A DNA stretch of 64,000 nt from Lepidostoma basale (GCA_022606425.2 JAHDVF020000174.1:124001-188000); one strand, 5' to 3'; numbered from the stretch's first letter, positions 32,601 through 44,029 are shown. Notes: generated by a model from the letters alone, not told the origin. Numbers and translations are program-made.

Positions 32601-33534
32601 GCAGCTGATTCAGACCGTCGAATAACCCCGGCGCCAGCACGTTCAGACTATTATTGGTGAAATAAATTTGTTTGATGTCTTCTGAAGCTTGGAACAGTCG
32701 CGCCGGGATCGAAGACAAGCAGTTGCTCGATAAATTTAAGACTTGTAAAGCGGAGAGACCATTCAGGGCCCCGTTCCCGATCGAAGATATCGCGTTCTCC
32801 TGCAGGTACAAAGTCGTCAGAGATCGTAAATTTGACAAAAAGTTGCCCCGAACTGATATCACATCGTTATGGGATAAATCCAACTCTTCTATAGCGGAGT
32901 TACAAGTCTCACTGGGGGTAACTTTATCCGTATCGAAAAACAGTTCGGCGATATCTTGAATTCGATTCATGGTCAGATTTAAGCTTTTTAAACTTTGAAG
33001 CGGACAAAAAACATTCGACGGGAGAGTCCATATATTATTTTCGGAAAGATCCAAGTGCCGAAGTTCGGTCAAACCGATAAAGCTCTCCGCTGCAAGCTCC
33101 ATCATCATGGGTGACCAGTCGCTGTTGTGCGTCCTGAGGGTGAGACGCTTGAGTTCTTTCAAGTCGGCAAATATCTTGGCAGGAACTCGTCGAATCTTGC
33201 AGTAGCCAATATCGAGGTCGGTCAACTTCTTGAATAGCGAAAGAAATCCGGAAGTCTCGTTTCCATGGTGCGTGTACTCCAAAAAACTTTCGAAAAACAA
33301 AACGTCACTACAAATTAACTGAAGGGATGAAAGATTGGCTATTTGAAAGGACGAGAAACTTTCAAACAAGGCTTTCGTGTTGTCTATAGTTCTGAGACTA
33401 CAAGTCAACGCAAAACTTTTAGATTCGCAATTTATCTGCGAAGCGCGACCCGTCGACAACCGGATCATTAAGAAATATACAACCATCACATACACTCGCA
33501 TAGTCAACACTCGTAAGAGTTTCGGTTCAAACAT
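29683..33534 (-). CDS. Toll: Toll-like receptor, Toll-6/7/18-wheeler type, intronless
   Basis: Single-pass cell-surface receptor of the Toll family, which acts in innate immunity and in epithelial cell arrangement. The reading frame is open for 1283 codons without introns, as is usual for insect Toll-6/7/8/18w. Seen in order: hydrophobic signal peptide (about residues 12-31); N-terminal LRR block (about 100-680) with repeated LxxLxLxxN units; LRR-CT with a CDC motif (about 680-737) followed directly by a cysteine-rich LRR-NT (about 748-780), the multiple-cysteine-cluster layout; a second short LRR block (790-925); LRR-CT (926-972); a membrane span (about 999-1024); a TIR domain (about 1054-1200); and a low-complexity tail of about 80 residues. 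TIR box 1 (YDAYLIYS) and box 3 (RFWDKF) are present, but the usual Pro-x-Gly BB-loop after HYRD is replaced by THATTTA. Two starts are possible. Met12 (codon 33501-33499) gives a cleaner signal peptide than Met1. Family assignment is sure; the exact orthologue is not. Confidence 0.95.
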   Translation of the reverse strand: MFEPKLLRVLTMRVYVMVVYFLMIRLSTGRASQINCESKSFALTCSLRTIDNTKALFESFSSFQIANLSSLQLICSDVLFFESFLEYTHHGNETSGFLSLFKKLTDLDIGYCKIRRVPAKIFADLKELKRLTLRTHNSDWSPMMMELAAESFIGLTELRHLDLSENNIWTLPSNVFCPLQSLKSLNLTMNRIQDIAELFFDTDKVTPSETCNSAIEELDLSHNDVISVRGNFLSNLRSLTTLYLQENAISSIGNGALNGLSALQVLNLSSNCLSSIPARLFQASEDIKQIYFTNNSLNVLAPGLFDGLNQLQVLDLSNNELTSKWIDRDTFSGLVRMIVLNLAHNFLTRIESDVFLNLYSLQILNLEHNKIDHIAENAFSELKNLHALTLSRNKIRTVESGHFSQLYVLNQLFLDHNNISFIHAKAFENVTNLEDLIMNGNEIIHVPEAIKNLRSLKSLDLGENKITALVNSSFVGLKNLYGIRLAGNKISKIFNGNFHDLPSLQVLNLASNKINYVDEGSFDLSHSLRAIRLDDNKLPKIFGVFNKLPSLVWLNLSSNELEQFRYEDLPVGLQWFNVNNNRLIKLPTFPNIYQHKIKILDASYNRIESINTNLVPQTLEHLYLDNNNISSVHPTTFIHIENLVKVTLYRNAIKKMDIGALAISPVEDGRDVPEFYVSGNPFECDCSMEWLQRVNQLTHTRRYGRVSDLEAATCSLVHSRGASKEAVHNLETSQFLCPYEAHCFALCHCCDFDACDCEMTCPKNCTCYHDLTWTANVVDCSNAGYTEVPSRIPMDATEIYLDGNNFEDLGSHVFIGKKKLQILYLNNSNLHSVHNRTFIGVESLKVLHLENNHLKELRGDEFDQLHNLNELYLNRNGISYVGNNTFNSMANLEVLRLDENKIVNFSPWQLLASSSGSLAHVSLEGNKWSCDCHNVAKLDSWLRQNPGDPEKMFCIGNNRERETIAAVLDRCGGFIEDSLATSVKHRDIFYTEPTFIGHNYVSIFAATLIFVMLVCIVGAIIFAFRQDVRLWAHSRYGVRLFKNGTLSNIAEIDAERLYDAYLIYSIRDEDFARKTIAHELEHTGFSVCLHYRDTHATTTADRSTFLSACISRNTEISKRIVVVLTLNFLAFEWLDHDFRSSLLSILKNLRSSSKSKKIIFVLTTDVSTLNLDPDLQVYLRSHGVFYWGEKRFWDKFRFAMPDVMHDKTRSVSSHSLKRPNYEYAPSSRLHSGEHCNRYHMSLPPPGSSRLALPMDGAEGSNNWPSYLSTSRTTRDPRERTYFV

Positions 33535-33800
33535 AATACTATTTTATCCCTAGTAGCAAGTCAGACCGAGACTCCAACAATCGCATGAACGTAAATCGAG
33601 AATACGTTGTTTTGTTTTCATTGCGAAAACTGATTCGGCAGTACGAGCAAACGGGTGGGCCGCTCGCGGCCAACTGACGCCCGTCGCGGCGCTCGCTTCC
33701 GACGTCGGGACGGGGATGCAATGGGGAGACAAACCTCTCGCGCCGGCGTCCTCGCCACCCACCCCCACTAGAGTGGCGCGCAACAGTTTACCGCTGGTTA
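33535..33800 (-). promoter_or_regulatory. GC-rich 5' leader / probable promoter region of the Toll gene
   Basis: The 250 bp just upstream of the Toll start codon is markedly GC-rich against an AT-rich background, as expected of a promoter or 5' leader. Read on the minus strand it contains several TCAGT sequences resembling arthropod initiators, but no TATA box at a convincing distance. It also holds two same-strand upstream open frames (33721-33539, 60 codons; 33783-33550, 77 codons). The first ends with a TAG four bases before the annotated Toll ATG, so it could reduce initiation there and favour the later Met12. Transcription start and leader splicing cannot be fixed from the sequence. Confidence 0.4.
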
Positions 33801-33899
33801 CTTCTACAGGTTTTGTGATTTATGACGAACTGAAGTGTGTAAATATGTTGATTCTTCGTGTTCCCTCAGGTAGGCAAGCATTAAAGCAAATTTAACTTT

Positions 33900-34310
33900 A
33901 GAGCAATATTTTTGAAACTGGTGAAATATTGGGTTCAAATATTGGGTTCATTTTTCTTCTTTCCTTGTGATTCAAAAGATTTATTTCATATAAAAATTTA
34001 ACGATAGTTATTCGAATCGACGGTTTATATACTACGCAATCAATAAGTATATCAATATATTTTATTGAAGCTCTGTCTCCATATCTTTAGGGTTATGAGA
34101 TCAAAAAAAATTATCAGGAAAATTTTATTTTAGGAAATAATGTTCGCAAGAAAACTAGACTAATTAATTTGAATGAAAACGTCCGTCTTCTAGCAGTTTT
34201 AATAAATTTTAGATGGAATGACATACTCGTATTTCGCTCTTCTAAGGCATTATCAAATGGCTACTTAGGCTACAGACTTAGCCTTCTAAAGTATACAAAT
34301 AAGATTCAGG
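33900..34310. other. AT-rich sequence upstream of Toll
   Basis: Contains a half-copy of the GAATGACATG..TTATCAAATG repeat (34210-34260) carrying a CTCGTA insertion at 34224-34231. No gene seen. Confidence 0.45.
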
Positions 34311-34313
34311 AAT

Positions 34314-34475
34314 TGAATGGTTGAAGTAAAATAGGCACTGAATACCAAAAAATTATACAAAACTAAGTAGGCAGTTTCGTTCTATATGGCATAGGTATAA
34401 ATGTACAGAACGAAACTACACGCTTAGTCTGATTTTTTTTGTATTTAGTGCTTATTTTACTTCAACCATTCGATT
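34314..34475. repeat. 162-bp foldback upstream of Toll
   Basis: Arms GAATGGTTGAAGTAAAATAG.. and ..CTTATTTTACTTCAACCATTC are separated by about 30-40 bases and share about 85% identity over 60 bp. Confidence 0.82.
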
Positions 34476-34479
34476 GCTC

Positions 34480-37020
34480 CAAGTCCTCAATTTTATTAGT
34501 TTTCTGAAACGAAAAATCCATAGAAGAAGCATCCTCGACAAATATATACCAAGTTCCCTGCGTAAGTGTATAAAAAGTATTCCTCTACTTGTAAAAGAGG
34601 CTTACGCGTTGTTAATTCCCATATGAATATTTGTATTGATATAAGTTATAAGGCCAGTATGTAGAAGGCCTATATTCTTTATTTGCTCTATTTAATCAAA
34701 GATTCCTTGATGTAAAAAAATATTTTAACATTTTGAACTGACTTACAGATAGTTTTTTTTTTAAACTGGTGAAATTCTAAAAATACCATAGACAAACAAA
34801 ATATAACGAACAATATTAAAAACCAAATTTATTTTATTTTAAAAAAAACAGTATAAATTGGAACATGAAAATGAAAAATTATTTTATAAAAACAACGTAT
34901 ATGTCTGTATCCTAGTGAATATCAGAGTGGAGAAAATCTACGTTTTAAAAAAATATTTATTATAGTGACATCTTTTGACACAACTGAAAACTAAAATCAC
35001 CCAACAAGATAATATTTGTTAAATTGGTTTGAGGAGGCACTATCCTATCAAATAACATTTTAAACGAATATTTCAAATTTAATAATATAAATTAGACGTT
35101 AAATGGCACACTTATTTTTAAAGTTACACAAATAAATATTTTTTTAAATCAATAAAACGAGTACGTGCATTGCCTCTCGCACTATACATTTTGCATTTTT
35201 AAATATTCAACTCCCGATAATGACAGCGGATAGGTACTACGAGATAACCTTAGTGAATATACTAAAATTACAGAGAAATCCTTACATCTCTTGTCCTATT
35301 TATTTTCTTAATTGATTTTCACGTGTATTGAGATATAATTTTAGTTTTTAAATCGACAATAATACAAACATATTGTGGGCCATTGAATTCTGTGGTGTTT
35401 CGGTAATGAAGCGTATCTACGTACATAGGTACATATAAAATATTGACATACAGTACAAGTATTCGAAAACTTTATCTTTCTTGAAAAATAATACATACGT
35501 ATATTAACTAAAATATCACAGATTTGAATCTTATATTTACTAAAACGACAATATACAAATCATTGTTTTTAGAAACTGACGCGGGTTCGAAGTCGTTCAA
35601 AATACTGTTTATTGGTTTGTTTTTGCTTAAACAATAATACAAAACTCCGTTTTCAATATTATACTACAATAGGCAAATGCACAGGAATTTCTATAATATT
35701 TTTAGATAGTGACATGTTTGCCAAATGTAAAAAAAAGCCGACACCGAGTAATAAGAGAGGCGAGGGGAAAGAAGAAGAAGTGACACGTTTGCTCTACTCG
35801 TCGCTAGGTAAATACGACTCCTTGACTACCTAAGCGCGGCTCTTCCCCGAAGGGGGTGTTTAATATATTATATAATACATTTTTATTTTATTTAACAGCG
35901 TTTTAAAAGAACCTGGAATCTTGGATGATATTAAAACCGTAATAAAAAAAAACTAGTTTTCTTTAACTTTTCAAGGAAATGTTGATAATTCAAAACATGA
36001 CAATTTTTAATGGTAAAACTGTTATTTTTATCATAAAGTACAACGTATTTTATATAAAGTATTATAATAAAAAATCAATTTATGGGCCTAGTTTTAACTG
36101 ACTTAAAAAACAGGGTTCTTGTAAAGAAATTTGACTCTCAAAAGAAATTTAAACCGTTGTACTGTTAATATAATCTTTTGACTAAAATGTTTGCTAACTA
36201 CTCAAACCAACTCATACCAAGTCAGTCGGTACTGAGGCCTGTCTGACTTCCTCTCAAAAAATAAGAAAATCACGACAGTGCTACGAGCATGGAAAAAATA
36301 TCGCACAAGGGAAGGTTAGTTCTGAACGAACGCTTGAATTACTTACGTGTAGTAGATATGAAATCTTAATTTTCAAACACTTCAAAATAACCTAGACATA
36401 ATCTTGTAGCTTAAGCCAAAGCCAATATTAATCAACTATCTCAAGTGCCACTCATGTAAGTATGAAAAGGTTTGCTTTACGCTTGAAATAAAATATTACT
36501 CCTAGGATTTTCTAATTTTTTTTTTACTTTCTAAGCAATTGTTTGGTGATACGCAAACTTCAAATATATTTTCAATTATTTGTATTATCAATTTTGAACT
36601 AAATTTCCTCTCTATTCGTATGCTATTTTAATTACTGGGTATATTCAAACAGTATAATTTATTCCCAACAGTAGATACAATTGTAAAAACAAACATATGT
36701 CAAATGCGTGTTTGATTTATCAGTATACAAATTAACTTGTTTTGAATCTTAAAATGTTTTGCAAATTTCTGCCATACATGAAATGATGCACTCACGATTT
36801 TTTTTAGAAAAAGTTACAACGAAATACAAAAATTCTAAACTTCAAAAATCATACGTTCACATATAATACGTAATTACGTATTTAAATTAATCTAGCGATC
36901 AAACGTATTCTGTTTAATAATCATAAACGCTAAATTTTTAACTTGTCTTAGATACTCGTACAATCCTATACAAGACACGCGTTCTTCGCAAAAGAAAAAA
37001 ATCGTGTTCAGAAATTTCTT
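34480..37020. other. AT-rich intergenic sequence
   Basis: Scanned for exons, transposase and RT motifs; none recognised. A slightly GC-richer patch at 35735-35860 (GGCGAGGGGAAAGAAGAAGA, CCCCGAAGGGGGTG) has no clear identity. Confidence 0.4.
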
Positions 37021-37026
37021 TACAAT

Positions 37027-37235
37027 GTAAGCTAACTAACTAACTAACCATCTCGCCGTCTTCCCGAAAGGGTAGGCAGAAAGAATGGACTGTCACACTT
37101 TAACCGATGCGGCATTCCATCCTTCTCTTTTCGCCCCGCGGGAGACGCGGTGTGATGGGTTGCGAACATCATCGCCACCAATAGGCATCTCCCGTGCACA
37201 CTTCGATCGTCCAACATTCACAAAATAAATCTAAA
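37027..37235 (-). mobile_element. Short non-autonomous element sharing the RTE 3' end
   Basis: CTAACTAACTAACCATCTCG tail side, then TCTTTTCGCCCCGCGGGAGA and CATCGCCACCAATAGGCATC, ending near ACAAAATAAATCTAAAAC. Followed by a (GTA)8-like microsatellite at 37240-37262. Confidence 0.77.
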
Positions 37236-37239
37236 ACAA

Positions 37240-37262
37240 AGTAGTAGTAGTAGTAGTAGTAT
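37240..37262 (+). repeat. (GTA)n microsatellite
   Basis: Seven to eight tandem GTA triplets directly after the short element. Confidence 0.9.
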
Positions 37263-37264
37263 AT

Positions 37265-39680
37265 ATACATACTTTACTTTATATTTAAACTCACGTGAAA
37301 AAATATATAACAATATTCAGAATTTAAATATTTATTTTTTTATCGTCAAAATATCTTTGAAGCTTTTGCTTAAGCAATGAACCCTTAGAGCAATTTTTTT
37401 ATAACAATACTCAATAATTTTAATAATAAAAAAATGTATTCTTGAAAAACGACATTAAATATAAAAATATATTTTACATTTGGCACTAAAGACGCGCAGA
37501 AAACGTGAGTAAAATTCTTAAATTGCCTTTCCTTTTAACCCTTAACGTACCGTGTTCAAAACAAAACGCTCGCTCCCATGTGGTAAATTCAGTTTACCGC
37601 TAACTTTATCTAAATATCAAGCATATGACTCGATGAATCAAAATTTAATTTATGTCATCTTGTAGGGAATTTCATTAGGAATAGATCGATATCTATAACA
37701 TACATGGATTATTTGAAAACCATATCATTATTAATTTTTTTCTGGAACCATGCGATTTCTGATATGGAATGCGTCACAGCATACGAGCAACTGGACACCC
37801 AAGTATAAACTTGTCCCCGCGCCGCAGCCGGCGGGCGAGACTTTACGAGATTTTACGTATGATAAAGGCACCTAGGCAAAATGTATACTACGTTCAAGAC
37901 AACGAGTACGTATTAATATTTGTCCCTTTTGGTAAAGTGTTAATATTTTCACAGTTCTGATATTATTAAGTTGCGTGCTGCGTTTCCATCCAGTCGGTAT
38001 TATTACGTACCTATTGAAAAGGCCAAAGATATAATTTATAATACGTTCAAAACAGCGAGTAAGTATTTGTCACTTTTGATAAAGTTGTAAATATTAGCAA
38101 AACAAATTCTACCTTAACACGAATGAAGGTGAGGGCAGTCTTAGAAAATATTTTTTTTGGGATGAAGGAAGTAATTTTTTGCTTTTTTTTTTATTACGAA
38201 ATATTGAGAACACTTCAATGGAGGATTACAATTTTTTTTATAATATTAGGGTCCATAGGTTTTAAGAAAATCAACTTTAAATTGGCAGTGGAAACTCAAT
38301 TGACCACATGGCAACGCGACGGTTAAATAATGTATTTTTATATTTAATGTTTTTAATGTGAATAACACAAATTAATATTAAAATATATTGCATGTTGTCA
38401 CATAATAGACCAAAAATACTTCTAAACCTCATGTCTTCGGATGTGGCCATTTTTCATTATAGTGAAGCTTCTTATCACTAATTTATAAAATTTGTTTTTT
38501 TTTTTTGTGTGTAATGTACATTTTGTTTTTTTTTCTCTAGTTGTAGGCGATTTGGATTTATCTGAAGTGTCGATAATTTTTTTAATAAATTAATTGAATT
38601 CGAAATTTTCTATCATATTTACTTTTTGTATACCTATTTTGCGGACGATAAGATCCACCGGACCATAACACGGACGTATATTTTGTTCTATTGTATTAAA
38701 CTTTCTAACCAATCGCGAATATCAGATGCAGCGTTCACATTTAAATTTTTTTATTTAAAACGCGTCTTAATGCGCCTTTGAGGTGATTACATCACAAAAA
38801 CGGTGCTTTAAAAGTTAGCATATTATTTTTTTTTATTATACTCGTAAGACACACCCCAATTATTTATTGAATTTTCAGAGTAAAGAACTGCTACCGTTTC
38901 AAAAGGTTTTATACACAAAATGGCATATTTATTTTTAATAGGAAAAAAAATGTAGTTCAATTGATTTATAATAGATAAATATAATTGTTGATCACTGATA
39001 ATTTTTTCATATTTTTAATACAAATATGTATAATATTATTTTTCATAAGATCTTATCGGGGTCAATTACGTTTTTTTTTTGTATCAATGATTTGTTAATA
39101 TTGTATTGTTAAAAAAAAACACTAATGATTTTTAAAAATAAACGTGTTTAAAGTTATTTTTAAAAACATTTTTCATAGATACATTTTCTTGGGATCACCG
39201 TGTGTTATGAGAAACACAGATATGAAATATCACGGAGGTGTTCTAGGATTTTTCTTCAGTCTATTATCAAATGGTTGATATTAAATAACCTGTAACATTG
39301 TTTCTCTCACTCTTTATATGTGTTGGCTTTATATTCTATTATTGCAATTAAATTTAAATTAAAAGATATAAGTATTTCGTAATGGACAAAGAAAATCAAT
39401 CAAACGCAGTTATAATCCATAATAATGTAGTTAAAGTTTGCAAATCGTCACAAGCGAAAAGTGAGTAATTTTTTGGAATCATTTTTTTCATCTTGGCGAC
39501 AACTTATTGAGCTTTTTTGTATTTCCTTTGACAAGCATAACTGAAAGTAAATTATTTTTGATTTTCCTTTATCGGGGTTAATACTACGTTCAATTTTTAT
39601 CTTTGATATTTGCTCCGCTGAAGATGCACTTAACAATTAGTATTGAAACTAGTTAATTGGAAGGAAATTATATATTTCTT
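37265..39680. other. AT-rich intergenic sequence
   Basis: No exon or element recognised. A GC-rich 30 bp (CCCCGCGCCGCAGCCGGCGG at 37815) stands out, and one TACTCGTA site lies at 38839. Confidence 0.4.
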
Positions 39681-39689
39681 CTATTTTTT

Positions 39690-39930
39690 ATATACTTAGT
39701 ATACAACACTCACTTTAGTTTTTTAAAATTAAATACCAAAGATGTTTCGGACACACAAGACCTTCATCAGTGATATTATATAAATATAGATTTAAAAAAA
39801 AAAAAATTCACAAATGTTGTCAGTTTTGACAGATGTTACATAAAATTATTTATTGTGGAACGTTTATGCTTTTGTTATAACTGGTTGAAACTACGCAAAC
39901 TCCCGTATTAATAAGGTTATAACAATATTA
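39690..39930 (+). repeat. Dispersed repeat, 'CATGTTTCGG' family
   Basis: TTTTTATATACTTAGTATAC, AAAGATGTTTCGGACACACA, GTCAGTTTTGACAGATGTTA and TGGAACGTTTATGCTTTTGT follow the order seen at 7740-7960. Confidence 0.65.
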
Positions 39931-40319
39931 ATGTCTACAGTTTCAAAAACTTCACTGAATGATTTATATTATCAAATTTTCAAATGTTATATTCGCTGTT
40001 TTCATGTAAATATTCCATTTCCACCAATTAGTGAATCGAATTGGATAAAATGGCTTTTTAAATGTTATAATTTCATAATATGAATTAAAACATTGTTTTT
40101 TTTTCCATTTTTTAGTTTTTTTTTCTCGACACTTTCTCCCGATGACGAAGCTTTAAAACCTTCGAAACATATCGAGAAAAATATACTCGAATGCAAAAAA
40201 ACTGTGTGTTAATTAATAATAAGAAATCTTTAAAATAATGTTTTATTTTTCCTTTTATAAATAAATATGCCATTTCCGACGTTTTCTGTATAAAAACCTC
40301 ACATAAAAAAACATCATTC

Positions 40320-40510
40320 GTAATGAAACAGCATAAATTAGCAATAAACAACAAGAAGTAGAAGTAAATCAAGTAGCGTGAAGTACTCGTAGTATGAAAT
40401 AGCATGAAGTAGGTAGCAAGGAAAAGCACGAAATAGCCAAAAATAATGTAAAACAGCATGAACTAACATGAAACAGTATGAAATAGCATGAAACGGCGTG
40501 AAACATGTTT
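40320..40510 (+). repeat. Degenerate minisatellite, about 10-11-bp unit
   Basis: Successive units approximate GCATGAAATA or ACAGCATGAA (GAAACAGCATAAATTAGCAA, AGTATGAAATAGCATGAAGT, GAAACAGTATGAAATAGCAT). About 17 diverged units. Confidence 0.65.
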
Positions 40511-40743
40511 AAACATCATTTGGCTGGTATTTCAAAGGACATAATTATCATATCAATGTGTTATCATTATTGTTTTTGTGCTTAGTTTGATTTACTTGCT
40601 ATAATATATTTTTTTAAATAAGGCCATTTTTTATTTGCGCTCTGGTCTAGCAGATATACCTATTGCTTGATTCTTTAATTTCATATTAAATTGTCGTGTA
40701 AGCGGCTTCGCCAACCGATGCTGGCATCAACAGCTGTTGCGAC

Positions 40744-40916
40744 AATTTCATAAATAAATCAAATATTGAACGTCGGCCACGTGAGGAGTCGGAAAAATCG
40801 AGGAGCGTGCATGTCACGATGTATGAATGTTGAAGGATCAAGAGAATGTCAGGGAAGAACAGTCAGGCGGTTCATTCATTCTACTTATCCCTTCGAGGAG
40901 ACGGCGTTAGTTAGTT
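40744..40916 (+). mobile_element. RTE-like LINE 3' end, subfamily A
   Basis: ATCAAATATTGAACGTCGGC through the CMSRCMNVE-like region to GAGACGGCGTTAGTTAGTTA. Decayed, with the stop region shortened. Confidence 0.75.
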
Positions 40917-40934
40917 ACTTAAACAAAATTGTGA

Positions 40935-41125
40935 TGTAATTCTTTTTTTTCGTGTGCCATATAAGGTCTCCCCGACATTTGCAATCACTTCTGTAAAGGC
41001 TTCCCTGTCTTGAGCCGCCCAGAACGACTCCTGCATGCTCCCTATTCCAGTCTAATATTTGATGTTGCGCAGCCAAGACGTTTGTCTTTGGCCGGGACCA
41101 TCGTCCTTCAATTTGTAATAACTGT
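40935..41125 (-). mobile_element. LINE 3' end
   Basis: Minus-strand frame: QHQILDWNREHAGVVLGGSR, GSLYRSDCKCRGDLIWHTKK, a frameshifted LINE C-terminal ending (SFWAAQDREAFTEVIANVGE in the next frame). Confidence 0.6.
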
Positions 41126-41159
41126 GTTATGTAATAATCCGTGATGTAATAACCCGTCA

Positions 41160-41660
41160 AAATAATGTTTTTTCTAAGTCATTCAGGTGACAATCATTTT
41201 TCTTTTAAGAGTTTTGTTTACGATATTTATTTATTTTATTTCACGACTTAATTCATATTTATGAAATGAAGTTTCGCATGTTATCTGACATACACATATT
41301 AAAATAATCGCGTTTAGCATTTCGAGTCATCCTGTATGCATAAAACATGTTTTTATTTCAATTAAAGTAAACGTAATTAAACATTAATGCGTTTTCTCAA
41401 AGTGATTTACAACATTCGCGAAAAATATTTGTGTTATTTTAAAAAAGTTTTCTTTCAGATAAAGTAATATACAGATATAGCATAGAACAACAATCTCTTG
41501 AGACCCACATACACTAAGCTAAATCAAATATAAACCGGGCTACCAATATTATCTATGTATGAAGTTGTTTATTAGTAATATTATTATTTATTAAAATAAA
41601 TATTGACTTCATTCATCGCAAGCCAAATCTATAAAACAAAAAAACATGATACAAAATACA
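41160..41660. other. AT-rich intergenic sequence
   Basis: Nothing recognised. Confidence 0.4.
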
Positions 41661-41667
41661 AACAAAA

Positions 41668-42150
41668 ACAAACAAACCATCACGCCGTTTCCCCGCAGGG
41701 TTAGGCAGAGAGAATGGACCGCCACACTACTCTATCCTGGCATACCTGTCTAGCATCCTCCACATTCATACAGCGAGTCATACACGCACGTTGATTCTTT
41801 CGACTTCTAACATGACCAACCTTTAAAAATTGATTAATTTGGTCATGCCATGTTTTCCTCGTTCTGCCTCGACTCCGTACTCCATTTACATTATTAACTT
41901 ATACTTTCTTAACCATTCTTTCTCCATCCATGCGCTCCATAAGTCCGAACCAACGCAACGATCCTTTCATAATTTTGTTCATAATTCCTTCTTCCGCTCT
42001 ACATTTCTTTATTATATCAGCATTTGAGATTCTGTCGTATATCGTTCTACCACACATACTCGTACGTCTTAGGGACCTCATCTCTACTGCATTTATTCTT
42101 CTCTCATCCTTCTTCTGCCAGTTCCATGCTTCGCTTCCATATTAGGGTTG
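41668..42150 (-). mobile_element. RTE-like LINE 3' end, subfamily B
   Basis: Tail AAACAAACAAACCATCACGC, then minus-strand coding: [75 protein letters not shown]. It carries a CTCGTA insertion at 42057-42064 within the MRSLRR codons. Confidence 0.82.
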
Positions 42151-42510
42151 GGACCAGAACTCCATTGTGAATGGCTTTAGTTACTTCTTAAGAGATGCGC
42201 TTCCGATGCCTACAATGTATATAAGAAAATAGTGGATTTAGTTCTATATTTTTCTATTTTCTTTGGATACCCCTGGGATAACGCCTTTCGTATGAAATTT
42301 GGTGTTTCCTCTTCGGTGGAAGCTTCGGAGAACGTTGCAGTCTCCATTTTCAGGTCGATTGATACGATCCGAAGCATCGCTCGATCGAAGAAGTAACCAC
42401 AATACTCCATTATATCCAATGTCCAAACAGTTATATAATAATTCAAACGTTCCAAGGCTATTTTTACGAACATGCCTCGTTCTAATAAAATAAAATAGTA
42501 AATAATATAT

Positions 42511-42645
42511 AACTAACTAACTAACCAACTAATCATTACGCCGTCTCCCCGGAAGGGTGGTAGGCAGAAAGAATGGACCGCCTCACTGTTCTGTCTTGAT
42601 ATACTTCTCACGCTTGATCTACATTCATACATCTTATATAATTAA
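42511..42645 (-). mobile_element. RTE-like LINE 3' end, subfamily A, short
   Basis: CTAACTAACTAACCAACTAA tail, CGCCGTCTCCCCGGAAGGGT, GGCAGAAAGAATGGACCGCC, then about 60 bases of C-terminal coding. Confidence 0.72.
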
Positions 42646-42649
42646 TGGA

Positions 42650-43430
42650 AATTATTAGATTTTTTAATTTCTCTCCTAAAGTTATAGCTTGCTTGTTTCC
42701 ACTCATCTCGGAGTTCCTAAAATGTATTTCATTATGTGTTTACATATGTATGTAGTTAAGGAAATTTTCTTGCAAGCCAAACTAACTTCGCTACAAAAGA
42801 ATGTCCTACTTAGATGAAGAATTGTAAATTACCCATATTTTAATATTTGGTTTGATAATTATACTATAATATTTAATAATTACTATTAAAAATTATAATG
42901 ATGATTTATTGTGTTATGATATCATATATCAAAAGAAATACGTTTCTTCCGCAAAGTTCCATACATAGAAACTGAATTACGCTACACAAATATTTAAAGT
43001 AAAATTATTGTTGAACGTAGAAAATACACCGAACACAGATTCTCAAACTGGGGGACCAGAATGTTTTGAGGGCAGAATGTGAAACAGTATTTTGAAAATC
43101 AGCTTGCACACGATACGTCAGTTAGGTAAATGTGTCTAACAAAGAAACTTCTATTATACATAGGGTCTTGATACAATACTTCATTTATCGAACAACCGCT
43201 CAAAAGCGAGTAAACGAATGCGTTTAATTAAAGTAATTTCATTGTTTGTAAAATAACTTGTTAAATTAAAAAAAAAATAAGGCATAAATGATATAAATAA
43301 TATAATGAAAACATTTCATTGTATCTTTTGTTTTAATTTAATATGATAATTCTACAACATTTTGAATGTATACAAATTCTTGTAGACAAATACTGGATTT
43401 TACCCATTGCGGATAATTTTTTTTTTTTTT
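42650..43430. other. AT-rich intergenic sequence
   Basis: No gene recognised. A GATTCTCAAACTGGGGGACC piece at 43040 resembles the end of a hAT-type element. Confidence 0.35.
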
Positions 43431-43437
43431 AAGGATG

Positions 43438-43598
43438 AATTGTATCTCAATAGAGACGAAGATGTAAATTGTTTTCTGGGAACAAAATGTGGTGGCCGAG
43501 GCGTTTACAGGACTTATGACCTGTCATTGGTTGGGTTGAGCGATCGCTTTATGTTTAACAATATTCCCCATTCCACCCTTCTCTATTGAGATACAATT
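43438..43598. mobile_element. 161-bp MITE-like element with 19-bp perfect inverted ends
   Basis: AATTGTATCTCAATAGAGA at 43438-43456 and its exact reverse complement at 43580-43598. The interior is GC-richer and unlike the flanks. A 60-codon open frame overlapping it looks accidental. Confidence 0.75.
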
Positions 43599-44029
43599 AA
43601 TACTTATAAAAAGATAATTCTAGTAAAAGGCTGCGATATTTTTTTCTAAAAGGGATGGAAAGGCTAATTTAGTTTGAGAACTTGTAACCTGTGGTATGTA
43701 TTGCATCAGCATTTATTTTGATTCGAGTCTATACATGTATACCTGACTAAGAACACGAAGCTACGTTATATTTTTGTTATTCTGTTGCACAATTAATGCA
43801 AATATTACTTCCATTTTTCTAACCTTTACATTCGTCATTCTGTTAGGCATATAAATTAACGTATTTATAGCGCCATCTACAATTACTTCCCAGTACTCAC
43901 ATAAATTTTATCAAAGCATCTAAACGCATTCTGAATAAATTAATATACTAACTCATATATCATTTAAATAGATCCGTCAGAAAATAATAACTAACGTCAA
44001 TTCTTACATACGTATAACTTGGACTTGGA

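Noticed and set aside
30250..32959. Several antisense frames opposite Toll
   Set aside because: They mirror the long Toll coding frame and show no independent domain.
33550..33783. 77-codon frame as an independent gene upstream of Toll
   Set aside because: Low-complexity GC-rich leader sequence; no family resemblance.
37240..37262. CRISPR-like or structured array
   Set aside because: Simple GTA microsatellite; no CRISPR array is present anywhere in the window.
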